Shown piece by piece: positions 51,001-62,167 of a stretch of 64,000 nucleotides of DNA. The notes under the pieces were generated by a model, which saw only the letters and a list, made by a program, of their open reading frames with translations, was not told the DNA's origin and did no database searches. The stretch lies in assembly GCA_036245525.1 (NCBI GenBank), contig BTPG01000003.1, positions 210,138,934 through 210,202,933 on the forward strand. Direction: 5' to 3'. Source of the stretch: Semisulcospira habei (Eukaryota; Mollusca; Gastropoda; Semisulcospiridae). How positions within the stretch are numbered: position 1 is the first letter of the stretch; the number at the start of each line of letters is the position of its first letter. The translations under genes were made by a program, and so were the position numbers.

Positions 51001-52241
51001 TGTACACGTTAGTCTTCTTCTTCTCGAACGCCGTCACACTTGGAGTTTGGCTCTCAAAATGAAATCTGTGGTCTTCTGTAGCGCCTCCACAGGCCCGTAC
51101 AGTTTCTCTTGTAGAGTGGCGGGCTTCGGCCATATCTCCTCCCTCAGCGGCTGGTGGTTCCCACAGTCCTGGAGGATGTGCTCTGTGGTCTGCTCTGCTT
51201 CTCCACAAGGGCACAGGGGAGATGGCACGAGGTGGAAGCGTCTGTGCAGGTGGAAATTGAGTCGGTTGTGCCCGGTCCTCAGACGAAAGATGGTCACCTG
51301 CTCTTGTCTGGACAGCTGATGGTAACTGTCTATGGGCCGTTGTGGTGGTCTGTACACAGACTTAATGATGGTCTTCATCTCTGCGAAGCTGACTCCATTT
51401 TCATCTTGTTCTTTCTCTGCGCCCGCTTTTGCCATTCTGTCAGCTTCTTCATTGCCGTAGATGCTACAGTGTGAAGGGATCCACTGCAGCACCAGTCTGG
51501 TGCACTTGATGTTTTGCAGTGCCTCTTGTAGACGTGGCAGTTTGCTTGCTGTTGCTGCCTCAAGGACAGACATGGCATCAGTAAGGAAGACAATCTGGGC
51601 ATCAGGGTCTGCAGTGCCACTAAGGGTGTTAGCTGCGTGGACCAGGGCTTCCACCTCAGCTCTGTAATTTGTGCAGTGAAGGCCTGTTGGTACTGCCTCT
51701 GCCTGCCATTTTCCGTTTGGGTACTGAATGTACACCCCAGCCCCTCCATCCTGAACTGCATCTGTGGCTGATCCATCGGTGTATGCCCGTATCCATGCTT
51801 CCTGGGGATACTTTTCTTCGAGCATGGCCAGTGTCAGGGCTTTCTTGCTCACAGTGCTGTGCTCATCTCTGGTGGTGATGTAGGGTACCGTGGAAGAGAT
51901 GGTGATGTTTTCTGGCTTACTTTCCCAAGGTGGAAGGTCGCTAGCAGGATTCAGAGCCTCTACCTGCGCAGGCAGCTTTGCCTGGTGTTTTCTCTGCAGT
52001 GCTCTCGTCTCCTTCACAAAGCTTGATCTTTTCAGTCTCCCTGAGGTTGGTTGTTTCATCCTAGCGTTCATAGGATGGTCTTTGGAAGACTTGATCTTTG
52101 TGGACTGTATCAAGGCTTTGCAATCTCTTCTCATGCGCAGGGATGGGATGCCTGTTGTCTCTTCCATCTTTTCAATTTGTGTGGATCTCATTGCGCCGGT
52201 GATGATACGCAGTGCCTGGTTCTGAACTCTGTACACGTTAG
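51001..52241 (-). mobile_element. LINE fragment carrying RNase H, inserted in the 79-bp array
   Basis: The array sequence 'tgtacacgttagt' occurs at both ends (about 51001-51013 and 52229-52241), consistent with a target duplication, though the array is itself repetitive. The 3' tail is (CTT)n as read on the plus strand. The insert lacks endonuclease and RT palm and begins just before the C-terminal domains. Confidence 0.8.
51034..52228 (-). CDS. LINE RNase H domain (C-terminal ORF2 part)
   Basis: Open for about 400 codons. After a short RT C-terminus (VQNQALRIITGAMRST), a complete RNase H type I fold is visible, with its acidic residues in AYTDGSA, NYRAEVEAL, FLTDAMSVL and GNEEADRMAK, and the WIPSHC block before the last one. 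It ends with a CCHC-like LCPCGEAEQTTEHILQDC region. RNase H degrades the RNA strand during reverse transcription in I-group LINEs. The frame fuses upstream with array codons (MLEVYENKKDITNVY); that is accidental. Confidence 0.88.
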
Positions 52242-52832
52242 TAATGTCCTTCTTGTTCTCGTACACTTCCAGCATGTCGTAATTACTGTTTGTTGACTGT
52301 CAGGTGGGTGTACACGTTAGTAATGTCCTTCTTGTTCTCGTACACTTCCAGCCTGTGGTAATTACTGTTTGTTGGCCGTCAGGTCTATGTACACGTTAGT
52401 AATGTCCTTCTTGTTCTCGTACACTTACAGCCTGTCGTAATTACTGTGTGTTGACTGTCTGGTCTGTGTACACGTTAGTAATGTCTTTCTTGTTCTCGTA
52501 CACTTCCAGCCTGTCTTAATTAATGTTTGTTGACTGTCAGGTCTGTGTACACGTTAGTAATGTCCTTTTTGTTCTCGTACACTTCCAGCCTGTCGTAATT
52601 ACTGTTTGTTGGCCGTCAGGTCTGTGTACACGTTAGTAATGTCCTTCTTGTTCTCGTACACTTCCAGCCTGTCGTAATTACTGTTTGTTGACTGTCAGGT
52701 CTGTGTACACGTTAGTAATGTCCTTCTTGTTCTCGTACACTTCCAGCCTGTCGTAATTACTGTTTGTTGGCCGTCAGGTCTGTGTACACGTTAGTAATGT
52801 CCTTGTTCTCGTACACTTCCAGTTTGTCGTAA

Positions 52833-52999
52833 TTATTGTTTGTTGACTGTCAGGTCTGTGTACACGTTAGTAATGTCCTTCTTGTTCTCGTACACTTCCA
52901 GCCTGTCGTAATTGGACAAGTCAACCTCAATGGCGGCTTCTTCTGGAGCTTGTGTGTTGTCGTATGTGGTGGATGTTCTCGTAACTCCCATTTGTATAT
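52833..52999 (-). CDS. Receptor gene 2, terminal tail exon with ITAM-like motif
   Basis: Acceptor 'tttatattccag' above 52999; stop at 52833-52835. It encodes IQMGVTRTSTTYDNTQAPEEAAIEVDLSN, then YDRL, twelve residues, YTDL and VNKQ. YxxL-x12-YxxL fits the ITAM spacing (6-12 residues) through which phagocytic and immune receptors recruit SH2 kinases after tyrosine phosphorylation. It enters in phase 1 from the exon at 53498-53550. The 79-bp array begins at the end of this exon. Signalling function is inferred from the motif alone. Confidence 0.75.
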
Positions 53000-53497
53000 C
53001 TGGAATATAAAATCTAAACATTATAAATATGTCTTTTTCGTCTTGTCTTTCTATCCCGCTGTTGATGACCTTGTGTTGTGTGTCGATATGCTGACGTGCT
53101 GTGACTGACTTTCAAGAGAACGAATACATCTGTTACATCATAGAGCTGTTTGTTGTGCCCCGGCAGGGAAGGGATTAAGCGTTATATACATCTGTTATAC
53201 ATATTAGTAAGTTCGTGTTTGTGAAAAACAACATTTCCCATTTATTCCATTAAACAGCTCGCTTATTACACAAATAGACATAGTGGCTTTTCCAAATTGC
53301 AGCGGCAGATTTCTACACATGATTTCATTAACTGCTTGCCCACATCACCCACATGTAATCACCTCCTGCCATCCCACATCCACACAACCCCTCCACCCCT
53401 CCAGCACAAACACACCCTTCCCCCGCTCCACCCCTACCCACACGCCACCCCAACCCCCGGCCTGACAACATCCTGCACCTTAAAATGGTATGTTTAC

Positions 53498-53550
53498 CTG
53501 TAGGCTGAACGGAAACTTTCTGCAGTATTTGTTGCATGTCACGATTCCTC
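53498..53550 (-). CDS. Receptor gene 2, juxtamembrane tail exon (53 bp)
   Basis: Acceptor 'attctttcag', donor GTAAAC. It encodes RRNRDMQQILQKVSVQPT, a basic start suited to the cytoplasmic face next to the membrane span. Phase 2 in, phase 1 out. Same length as the gene 3 exon at 25321-25373. Confidence 0.75.
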
Positions 53551-53744
53551 CTGAAAGAATATACGAATTAACATTAAGTATCATCAAATCTTTTGGAAAC
53601 GGATTGAAGTAAATGATGTCTGCAACTCCCTACTCACAGACATTATAAAAATTACATTCTACCTCATTCACTAGCTTTACATCCGCTCTCAGGACCAACC
53701 AGTTCGTTATCCCAATGTAGCTTAGTTCTTCATGCTTATGTACC

Positions 53745-53806
<62 letters not shown>

Positions 53807-53832
53807 TGCGTGCGTGTGTGTGTGTGTGTTTG
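53745..53832. repeat. (TG)n microsatellite with CGTG block
   Basis: TG repeats with an internal (GCGT)n; lies in the intron between the transmembrane and tail exons. Confidence 0.95.
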
Positions 53833-53899
53833 TGTGTTGCAGCATTCTTTGTTTTTTTCGGGCTTTATGACCCCTTCCGTCCCCCCACCCCCTCCCCCT

Positions 53900-54040
53900 C
53901 CTTTATGATTTGTAAAGCCGCCGTGAGATGGCCTTAGTCGCCTGCTCGGCGTTAAACCCAAATAACTACTTGATTTGTAAAGCGCTTAGAGTTTATTTCA
54001 ATATAAGCGCTATATAAGTAGTCATATTATGATATAATTA
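53900..54040 (+). mobile_element. SINE 3' fragment
   Basis: 'gccgtgagatggccttagtcgcctgctcggcgttaaaccc' and 'taaagcgcttagagtt...gcgctatataa' are SINE-type 3' sequences. There is no complete tRNA-like head. Confidence 0.45.
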
Positions 54041-54434
54041 TTGTTTTTCTTCTTCTTCTACTTACAATTATTAAATAAAACAGAAGAAAATAGTATAAAG
54101 TTTGTTCCCTTCTTAAATCTGATAAAACAGTCCATTTTAACTTTACGTTAACCAGCGAACAGATGTTGTTCGCAAATCACCAGGAGGGAAATTTGCACGT
54201 GTTTCGCGGAAAATAGTGGATTAAAAACTCGGAACAACATGCAATATCACGTGATTGTCCGGGCTGCTAATCCACTGTTTTCGTCAAACGACGATATCGA
54301 CCCGCCTCTCCTTTATCGTTATAATTGGCTTAAAGCAAACATGATTCATTTTTCAATTTGTCTGATAACGTCATCCAAACTGTACTGCGCAAGAAAAACC
54401 ATTACATAATACTCGAACGTATTAACCAGTTTAC

Positions 54435-54549
54435 CTGAACTGGATGACGACGACAACAACGAGAGCAACAACAGCCGAACCAAGGACGGCGACAACCGAC
54501 CCCAAGGCGTCGACAGCGGCTTTCTCACCATCACAAGTGATGGCCATTG
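54435..54549 (-). CDS. Receptor gene 2, transmembrane exon
   Basis: Acceptor 'cccttcacacag', donor GTAAAC (54429-54434). It encodes AMAITCDGEKAAVDALGSVV, then AVLGSAVVALVVVVVIQF. About 22 consecutive small and branched hydrophobic residues form a single membrane span, followed by the basic exon 53498-53550. The start fits phase 1 from the EGF half-exon; the end is phase 2. ITCDGEK supplies the closing cysteine of the last EGF-like unit. Confidence 0.8.
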
Positions 54550-54984
54550 CTGTGTGAAGGGACAATTGTTGTTGATTTTGGTGGTCTTTAGTATCAAAAC
54601 TATTATGACAGACATCCTCTCTTCGAGACTATAATTGTGTCAAATTATTTAAAGTCTTTAGAAACATTTATCTATTTATTTACTAATGTTTGTTCGTTTA
54701 GCGCTGTGAACCGATGCCATAATTTCTCATTATGATATAAATGTGCAGCTCGCGCTATGAACGGTTGTCAGGATAAAAGGCTGCAAAGGACTCTGTGTCA
54801 CAGTCACTTTAGAGGCAACTGTTCTGGCACGGCGTTAACGCCAAACAACAGTCTATTGATCGTTAAGTTTAACAGTCAATTGGACTTCATATTAAAAGGC
54901 AGCAAATCTTTGAGATCAATCTAATTATGCCCCTCCCATCCGGTTTGCACGTGCAATGTCCAGCGTCTCCATCACACATCTTAC

Positions 54985-55044
54985 CCGTACAGTTCGCGCT
55001 GCAAGACAGTCTGCAGTTTGGGCCGTAGTAGCTGTCAGCACAGT
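54985..55044 (-). CDS. Receptor gene 2, last EGF-like half-module exon (60 bp)
   Basis: Acceptor 'ctgacaatttcag', donor GTAAGA. It encodes CADSYYGPNCRLSCSANCT, the standard start of a laminin/MEGF-type EGF unit, and is continued by the cysteine in the transmembrane exon. Phase 1 at both ends. Confidence 0.7.
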
Positions 55045-55230
55045 CTGAAATTGTCAGTTTAAGGAAACAAACGTCATTTCAAACGTACACATACAACACT
55101 GAACAACCAGATTACAAAATGTGAACAATATGAAGGTACATGTTGCAAAGAAGAGGGGAACGTTGTATGCGCCTTTGACATACAAACAATATGGAGTGAT
55201 TTACAAGTAATACAACCACGACCAAACGCA

Positions 55231-55301
55231 CTTGTGTTGGTCTGTGATTTTGGACCGTACGGCTCATGAGCCGCAAGGTCCCAAATCACAGATCCGCACA
55301 C
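55231..55301. repeat. Hairpin element, family C
   Basis: 'ggtctgtgattttggaccgt' is inverted as 'ggtcccaaatcacagatccg' around a CGGCTCATGAGCCG core. A second copy lies at about 58077-58135, and a half copy near 16330. All occur in receptor introns. Confidence 0.65.
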
Positions 55302-55451
55302 GTCTATTCTTTCCGATTTGACTTGTTCCGTAATTTACAACAGATCTCAGGAGCACAATCTTTTTCCGTTTAATCATACATGTATTTGACTGACTTTGTT
55401 TAAGGACCAATCAAAAGGTAGTTTTCAACACTGACAGACTAACATTGCTAC

Positions 55452-55583
55452 CTTTACACAGAGGCGGCATGAAGTTCCCGTCACAGCTGTCACAGGATCC
55501 GTCGCGGCCGTTACAGGGGGCGCCATTGTTACAGGCTCCACACACCTCAGTACAGCCTGGTCCGTAATAGCCGACGCTACACT
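55452..55583 (-). CDS. Receptor gene 2, EGF-like exon (132 bp)
   Basis: Acceptor 'cacaatcaccgcag', donor GTAGCA. It encodes CSVGYYGPGCTEVCGACNNGAPCNGRDGSCDSCDGNFMPPLCK: eight cysteines in the spacing of a MEGF-type EGF module. 44 codons, phase 1 in and out, so it can be added or lost without breaking the frame. Confidence 0.75.
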
Positions 55584-55862
55584 CTGCGGTGATTGTGAAG
55601 AATGTTGTTTAGTCCAAAATGGCGCAAGTTGTTCATAGGTATATAAGTATTTCTCCTCAACATGACGCAAAGGTACGTCATTCTCTTCTGTCTGATTAGC
55701 GCTGTCCTGGGCTGTAAGTTGTAATATGTTATTTCTATGTTTTTATGTAAAGAACTGTTATGATCTATTTTATATGCATATCATCTAATTTGTCTTAGAC
55801 ATGAGTTTCGTGGCAATCTAACAGATTTCACGGTGACCCTGTCTCATGTTGGCAGCAATAGC

Positions 55863-55993
55863 TTCACACAGAGGTATCCTGTAGTTGTCCTCACATTGCC
55901 GACAGGATTCGTTGACATGGTGACAGGGGACATCGCCCATTCAGATCTCGCATGTTTCTGCGCAGCCTTGTCCATAGTGCCCTGCTTCACACA
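55863..55993 (-). pseudogene. Decayed EGF-like exon
   Basis: Homologous to the exon at 58753-58884 (same VPCHH and CxQCExNYRxPLC blocks) but with TGA where a cysteine codon stands, one base missing, and the donor changed from GTATTG to CTATTG. It should be skipped by splicing; phase-1 symmetry means skipping keeps the frame. Confidence 0.75.
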
Positions 55994-56258
55994 CTGCACG
56001 AACATGATTAAGCAGAGAAAATAAATGGAATACAGATTTCGGTCCTCCATTTGCTGCTTATTCTAAACGCAATTAGACAGACACTTTTGAAAAAAACAAA
56101 AAAATAACAAAAAGAGAGAAAACTATTTCATGACCATCGTCATCAATAACAAAATCAACAACAATAACAACACCAACAACAGCAACAACAACAGCTAAGA
56201 GAAAAACTGGGAAAAACGATTTAGAACGTATTTTTAAAGAGGCCTGCTTGAGTAGTTT

Positions 56259-56310
56259 GCAATGTCTCCTGTATAAATGTTTTTTGAGTTTGTCTTTCAA
56301 TAACGGTGCA
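56259..56310. other. Single-copy ancestor-like segment of minisatellites A and C
   Basis: 'gcaatgtctcctgtataaat' followed by 'tgtctttcaataacggtgca' aligns with one unit of minisatellite A and with the first unit of minisatellite C. The flanks (gacctgcttga..., gtagtaaaatgaac, agtttcaccg, cggcagaaaacactt) also match those of the arrays. Confidence 0.6.
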
Positions 56311-56686
56311 CAAAAGGACACACTATCGTTATGAAGTCTGAATGTAGTAAAATGAACACTTTCTCTGCTCTTCTCCTCCTTCGTATGCAGCATAGTTTCA
56401 CCGACACGGACCAGGCGCGGCAGAAAACACTTGTAACATGTATCTACTCACATGGGTGTAAAAGTCTTATTTGAGGTAAGACAAGATTGAGAACCCTAAG
56501 CAATGGCATATTTTAGCGATCAAAGCTCACTCTTATGCAGATCTATTAAATTAAGAATTTAAGGACTGTTGTCTCTGACGGCAGCTACATCTATAATACA
56601 ACTTAATCGCAAATGTTTTATGAAAATGAAATATTTAACAGATACACTTCAATCAATTGATATTCTAATAAATGACACATGCTTAC

Positions 56687-56830
56687 TTTCAAGACACCTG
56701 GGACCCGTCCAGCCCGGATTGCACGTGCAGCTTCCACTGACCTTGTTACACACGTCTTTACAGTTACTGCTGTAGTTTTTTTTTTTTTGTTGTTGTTTAC
56801 AGTCCAGACCAAAATATCTATCCCGGCATT
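56687..56830 (-). CDS. Receptor gene 2, EGF-like exon with Gln/Lys expansion (144 bp)
   Basis: Acceptor 'ttcttcttgcag', donor GTAAGC. It encodes CRDRYFGLDCKQQQKKKNYSSNCKDVCNKVSGSCTCNPGWTGPRCLE. The paralogous exon at 62168-62296 reads DCKERCSSNCKD, so here a (TTG)n/poly-T run (plus strand 56777-56800) has added five codons and the cysteine at that site is Tyr. Phase 1 at both ends. It may encode a damaged module. Confidence 0.65.
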
Positions 56831-57110
56831 CTGCAAGAAGAGAAGAAGTAAAGAAAATGAATCCAACGGTCGTTCTGTCGCAGTCGTGCCTATAAACACT
56901 AACATCCGCAAAGGTGCTGGGGAAAAGTAAGCTGATAACAAACATGGGACATGCATGCGGTTCTCACATTCTGATAACAAACATGGGACATGCATGAAGC
57001 CCTCACAGTCTGAAGCAGGAATTGTCACAAGTTGTCCCGCTATTTCAAAACAACTTCAAAGGGTGCCTGGATGGTAAAACAGTTTTACAGCAGACAACTT
57101 TCAGTGAGTA

Positions 57111-57741
57111 ATAACCCCTTCACTGCCGATAAAAACGTGAACACGATAAATAATAATAATGCATAGTATTTATATGGCGCATTTCTCATATTTATAATAT
57201 GCGCAGGACATAGCCGCGAACTGGACCCAACAAGCACGCTCACGTGAATCACGCCCATTCCCTCACACACTGTACATAAACAAAGAATATTCACGTGGTG
57301 CTAAGGTCAAGCTCAAGCGAGCTACTGAAATTTTGGAAATTCAAATGGTTGTTATATTTTTTTTAAAATTTGATTAAATGGACTGAAATTAATACCAAAT
57401 TCGTGGGGGAGGAAAGAGCCGGTGTACCCGGAGAAAGAACCCCCGACGGTCCGGCCGAAATAATGGTGACACTTACTAGAGGAGAAAAGTCCGAAGCCAG
57501 AACCGGTATCGAACCTCGCATCTCTTGCATTGCTGGCAGGCGCTTTTACCGCTGCACCACGGACCGCCCCAGCTGCAAGAGACAGATACTCATGAGCCCC
57601 CGCGACTGTCTTTGCCTCTTGCCGAGACCCGTTTGTATCCATGTTTCGTGGACGGTTTTGGCTTTTGGTCACTGAATGAGCCAAGATTTCAGAGACACGA
57701 AAGTAAGTACAGTGAACCTACAGTGGCAGGGAAGGGGTTAC
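57111..57741. mobile_element. Family B MITE split by a SINE
   Basis: The left end 'ataaccccttcactgccg' at 57111 and right end 'ggcagggaaggggttac' at 57741 are family B termini with decayed TTAA. The interior is interrupted by the minus-strand SINE at 57145-57570. The hairpin remnant is at about 57573-57625. Confidence 0.65.
57145..57570 (-). mobile_element. tRNA-derived SINE of about 425 bp
   Basis: Read on the minus strand it starts with 'gtccgtggtgcagcggtaaaagc' (A box) and 'ggttcgatacc' (B box), has a body of about 350 bp and ends in (ATT)n at 57145. The 3' part is shared with 25379-25640. Confidence 0.75.
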
Positions 57742-58336
57742 ATGATTTTGCACCCCTTTCACTCGCTCTGATACCACACCACCCTCCAATCTTCTCTTTC
57801 TCATTATTTTTGTAGATGTACAACTGTGAGGCGCGAAAAAGAATATTGGTACTGAAATGTGCTATGTTGTGGGAAAGTAAATCTTTCTTGTTTTTGCGTT
57901 CATAGAAGAAACATTTTAGCACGGGTCGCGTTGGAGTGAATTCAATAGCATGCCCATGACGACACAGGTGTGCAAATCTAAAAATCTGACAACTAAATTA
58001 ACCAAACAAAATCGTGTTAAGATACGCCAACCTCGCTTCAATAAGTAAAATAATGACGACCAAACAAACGTTTGCTGGTCTGTGATTTTGGACCTTTTCT
58101 GCTTAAAAGTGGTACGGTCCAAAATTACAACCCGGCACACATATAGATGGAAGCGGAAGAGATTTTTTTAAAAATCTCGATCGATACTTTCAGATTTATT
58201 TATTGTACCGTAACTTACAATAGATCTCAGGACTTTCCATAGCCTTTACTGCTTAGTCATACAGGTGTTTGATTGAGTTTGTTGAAAAGTCATTTACAAG
58301 CTAGTTTCATTCACTTAGAGTTTTTTACATTGCTAC

Positions 58337-58468
58337 CTTTACACAGAGGCGTCATGAAGTTCCCGTCACAACTGTCGCAGGATCCGTTGCCGCGGTGACA
58401 AAGGACGCCATTCTTACAGGTTCCACACACGCCAGGACAGTCTGGTCCGAAATAGCCGTCCTTACACT
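58337..58468 (-). CDS. Receptor gene 2, EGF-like exon with doubtful acceptor (132 bp)
   Basis: Encodes CKDGYFGPDCPGVCGTCKNGVLCHRGNGSCDSCDGNFMTPLCK, intact in frame, with donor GTAGCA. The acceptor position reads ccg where cag is expected, so use of the exon is uncertain. Phase 1 at both ends. Confidence 0.6.
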
Positions 58469-58752
58469 CGGCAATACACAGGGTCACCGCGAAGTATGTT
58501 AGACTGCCGCACCACTCAAGTCGATGACAAATAAGCCGATTTGATTAGGACATAGATCATCACATGTTCTTTACATAAAAACAAAGAAAAAAGCATATAA
58601 CAACTTGCAGCCGAGGACATCACAAATCAGACAGAAGAGATTGACGTACTTCTTGCGATATTTTGAGTAAAAATACTAACTCCACCAATGGACAACTACT
58701 TCATTGTGTACTAAACAACATATAACACATTACAGACAATCCATAGCAATAC

Positions 58753-58884
58753 CTTTACACAGAGGCATCCTGTAGTTGCCTTCACACTGTTGACAAGACC
58801 CGTTGAGATGGTGACAGGGGACATCACCCATACAGGCTCCGCACGTTTCTGCGCAGTTTTCTCCATAGTGCCCTGCTGCACACA
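58753..58884 (-). CDS. Receptor gene 2, EGF-like exon (132 bp)
   Basis: Acceptor 'tgtttcgtacag', donor GTATTG. It encodes CAAGHYGENCAETCGACMGDVPCHHLNGSCQQCEGNYRMPLCK, with eight cysteines in MEGF-type spacing. Phase 1 at both ends; no defect seen. Confidence 0.75.
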
Positions 58885-59099
58885 CTGTACGAAACATTTT
58901 ATGTAGAAACAATAAAAGTCATACCGTTAAGTTTGCTTTTATTGTAATCACTATCAAAACGACTTTCTCCTGAAAACAGAAAACATACAAAAATAGAAAA
59001 GTAAACAACATCATCATCGACAACAACAACAAAAATACCAAAATGAAAAACCCAATCAGAATGTATTTCTAGAGCGACCTGCTTGATGGGTTCGCAGTG

Positions 59100-61838
59100 T
59101 CTCCTGCATAAATGTTCTCAGTATTCTCAGTATGTCTTCAATAAAGCCGGACAACAGGGACAACTTAAGTTATGAATGTTCTCAGCATTCTTAGTATGTC
59201 TTCAATAAAGCCGGACAACTGGGCCAACTTAAGTTATGAATGTTCTCAGTATTCTTAGTATGTCTTCAATAAAGCCGGACAACTGGGCCAACTTAAGTTA
59301 TGAATGTTCTCAGTATTCTCAGTATGTCTTCAATAAAGCCAGACAACTGGGCCAACTTAAGTTATGAATGTTCTCAGTATTCTCAGTATGTCTTACAATA
59401 AAGCCGGACAACATGGTCAACTCAAGTTATGAATGTTCTCAGTATTCTCTGTGTCTTACAATAAAGCTGGACAACAGGGCCAACTCAAGATATGAATGTT
59501 CTCAGTATTCTCATTATGTCTTACAATAAAGCCGGACAACAGGGCCAACTCAAGTTATGAATGTTCTCAGTATGTCTTACAATAAAGCCGGACAACAGGG
59601 CCAACTCAAGTTATGAATGTTCTCAGTATGTCTTACAATAAAGCCGGACAACAGGGCCAACTCAAGTTATGAATGTTCTCAGTATGTCTTACAATAAAGC
59701 CGGACAACAGGGCCAACTCAGGTTATGAATGTTCTCAGTATGTCTTACAATAAAGCCGGACAACAGGGCCAACTCAAGTTATGAATGTTCTCAGTATTTT
59801 CAGTATGTCTTACAATAAAGCCGGACAACAGGGCCAACTCAAGTTATGAATGTTCTCAGTATTCTCAGCATGTCTTACAATAAAGCCGGACAACAGGGCC
59901 AACTCAAGTTATGAATGTTCTCAGTATGTCTTACAATAAAGCCGGACAACAGGGCCAACTCAAGTTATGAATGTTCTCAGTATATCTTACAATAAAGCCG
60001 GACAACAGGGCCAACTCAAGTTATGAATGTTCTCAGTATATCTTACAATAAAGCCGGACAACAGGGCCAACTCAAGTTATGAATGTTCTCAGTATATCTT
60101 ACAATAAAGCTGGACAACAGGGCCAACTCAAGTTATGAATGTTCTCAGTATGTCTTACAATAAAGCCAGACAACAGGGCCAACTCAAGTTATGAATGTTC
60201 TCAGTATATCTTACAATAAACGGGACAACAGGGCCAACTCAAGTTATGAATCTTCTCAGTATGTCTTACAATAAAGCCGGACAACAGAGCCAACTCAAGT
60301 TATGAATGTTCTCATTATGTCTTACAATAAGGCCGGACAACAGGGCCAACTCAAGTTATGAATGTTCTCAGTATATCTTACAATAAAGCCGGACACCAGG
60401 GCCAACTCAAGTTATGAATGTTCTCAGTATGTCTTACAATAAAGCCGGACAACAGGGCCAACTCAAGTTATGAATGTTCTCAGTATGTCTTACAATAAAG
60501 CCGGACAACAGGGCCAACTCAAGTTATGAATGTTCTCAGTATTCTCAGTATGTCTTACAATAAAGCCGGACAACAGGGCCAAGTCAAGTTATGAATGTTC
60601 TCAGTATGTCTTACAATAAAGCCGGACAACAGGGCCTACTCAAGTTATGAATGTTCTCAGTATATCTTACAATAAAGCCGGACAACAGGGCCAACTCAAG
60701 TTATGAATGTTCACAGTATATCTTACAATAAAGCCGGACAACAGGGCCAACTCAAGTTATGAATGTTCTCAGTATGTCTTACAATAAAGCCGGACAACAG
60801 GGCCAACTGAAGTTATGAATGTTCTCAGTATATCTTATAATAAAGCCGGACAACAGGGCCAACTCAAGTTATGAATGTTCTCAGTATATCTTACAATAAA
60901 GCCGGACAACAGGGCCAAATCAAGTTATGAATGTTCTCAGTACGTCTTACAATAAAGCCGGACAACAGAGCCAACTCAAGTTATGAATGTTCTCAGTATA
61001 TCTTACAATAAAGCCGGACAACAGGGCCAACTCAAGTTATGAATGTTCTCATTATGTCTTACAATAAAGCCGGACAACAGGGCCAACTCAAGTTATGAAT
61101 GTTCTCAGTATATCTTACAATAAAGCCGGACAACAGGGCCAACTCAAGTTATGAATGTTCTCAGTATATCTTACAATAAAACCGGACAACAGGGCCAACT
61201 CAAGTTATGAATGTTCTCAGTATGTCTTACAATAAAGCCGGAAAACAGAGCCAAATCAAGTTATGAATGTTCTCAGTATGTCTTACAATAAAGCCGGACA
61301 ACAGGGCCAACCCAAGTTATGGATGTTCTCAGTATGTCTTACAATAAAGCCGGACAACAGGGCCAACTCAAGTTATGAATGTTCTCAGTATGTCTTACAA
61401 TAAAGCCAGACAACAGGGCCAACTCAAGTTATGAATGTTCTCAGCAAGTCTTACAATAAAGCCGGACAACAGGGCCAACTCATGTTATGAATGTTCTCAG
61501 CATGTCTTACAATAAAGCCGGACAACAGGGCCAACTCAAGTTATGAATGTTCTCAGTATGTCTTACAATAAAGCCGGACAACAGGGCCAGCTCAAGTTAT
61601 GAATGTTCTCAGTATGTCTTACAATAAAGCCGGACAACAGGGCCAGCTCAAGTTATGAATGTTTTCAGTATGTCTTACAATAAAGCCGGACAACAGGGCC
61701 AGCTCAAGTTATGAATGTTCTCATTATGTCTTACAATAAAGCCGGACAACAGGGCCAACTCAAGTAATGAATGTTCTCAGCATGTCTTACAATAAAGCCG
61801 GACAACATGGCCAACTCAAGTTATGAATGTTCTCAGTA
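59100..61838. repeat. Minisatellite C, about 56-bp unit, roughly 48 copies
   Basis: Units contain 'aagttatgaatgttctcagt', 'atgtcttacaataaagccgg' and 'acaacagggccaactc'. The first units (59100-59560) are about 10 bp longer through a doubled 'attctcagt'. It lies in a receptor gene 2 intron. Every unit includes AATAAA and its frames are full of stops, so it is non-coding. Confidence 0.95.
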
Positions 61839-61977
61839 TATGATATCTATGTCCCTTGCTGACACCACTTTGAATTCATGTTTCTGGGACATCGCGGTTT
61901 TCTTAGATCTTGAATTAAGGAAGGTTGCACAAATACAGTCTGAGTCAGTTGGCATTGAACGGGTTAAAGCAAGACAT
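61839..61977. mobile_element. Right half of a family B MITE
   Basis: 'gatatctatgtcccttgctgacaccactttgaattcatg' through 'gaacgggttaa' (TTAA 61974-61977) matches the right half of the copy at 48294-48509. The left half is lost at the minisatellite edge. Confidence 0.6.
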
Positions 61978-62167
61978 GGAGAACCAGAAGCAATGGCAAA
62001 GGTAAGCAACCAAAGCCCATTCGTATGCAGGTCGCTTTAATAAGAATTTGGTGTCCATAGTGTCAGACAACAGATGCACCTATAATAATCACAATCGCAT
62101 TGTTGTACTTAAACTGAGATACTTAACACACACACAATCTATTGTCTAATCAATGACACATGCTTAC

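Larger units (their letters stand above)
50655..52900 (-). repeat. 79-bp array built from the receptor's ITAM-coding tail exon
   Basis: Head-to-tail copies of one unit; on the minus strand each encodes RLEVYENKKDITNVYTDLTVNKQ-stop. About five copies lie left of the LINE insertion (51014-52241) and about eight right of it. The rightmost unit is the genuine end of the terminal exon (52833-52999), where extra upstream exon sequence and an acceptor are present. 79 is not a multiple of 3 and each unit carries the stop, so the copies are downstream 3' sequence and not extra coding repeats. Confidence 0.9.

Noticed and set aside
55074..55301. 75-codon minus ORF
   Set aside because: Overlaps the family C hairpin and intron sequence between two EGF exons; no coding signal.
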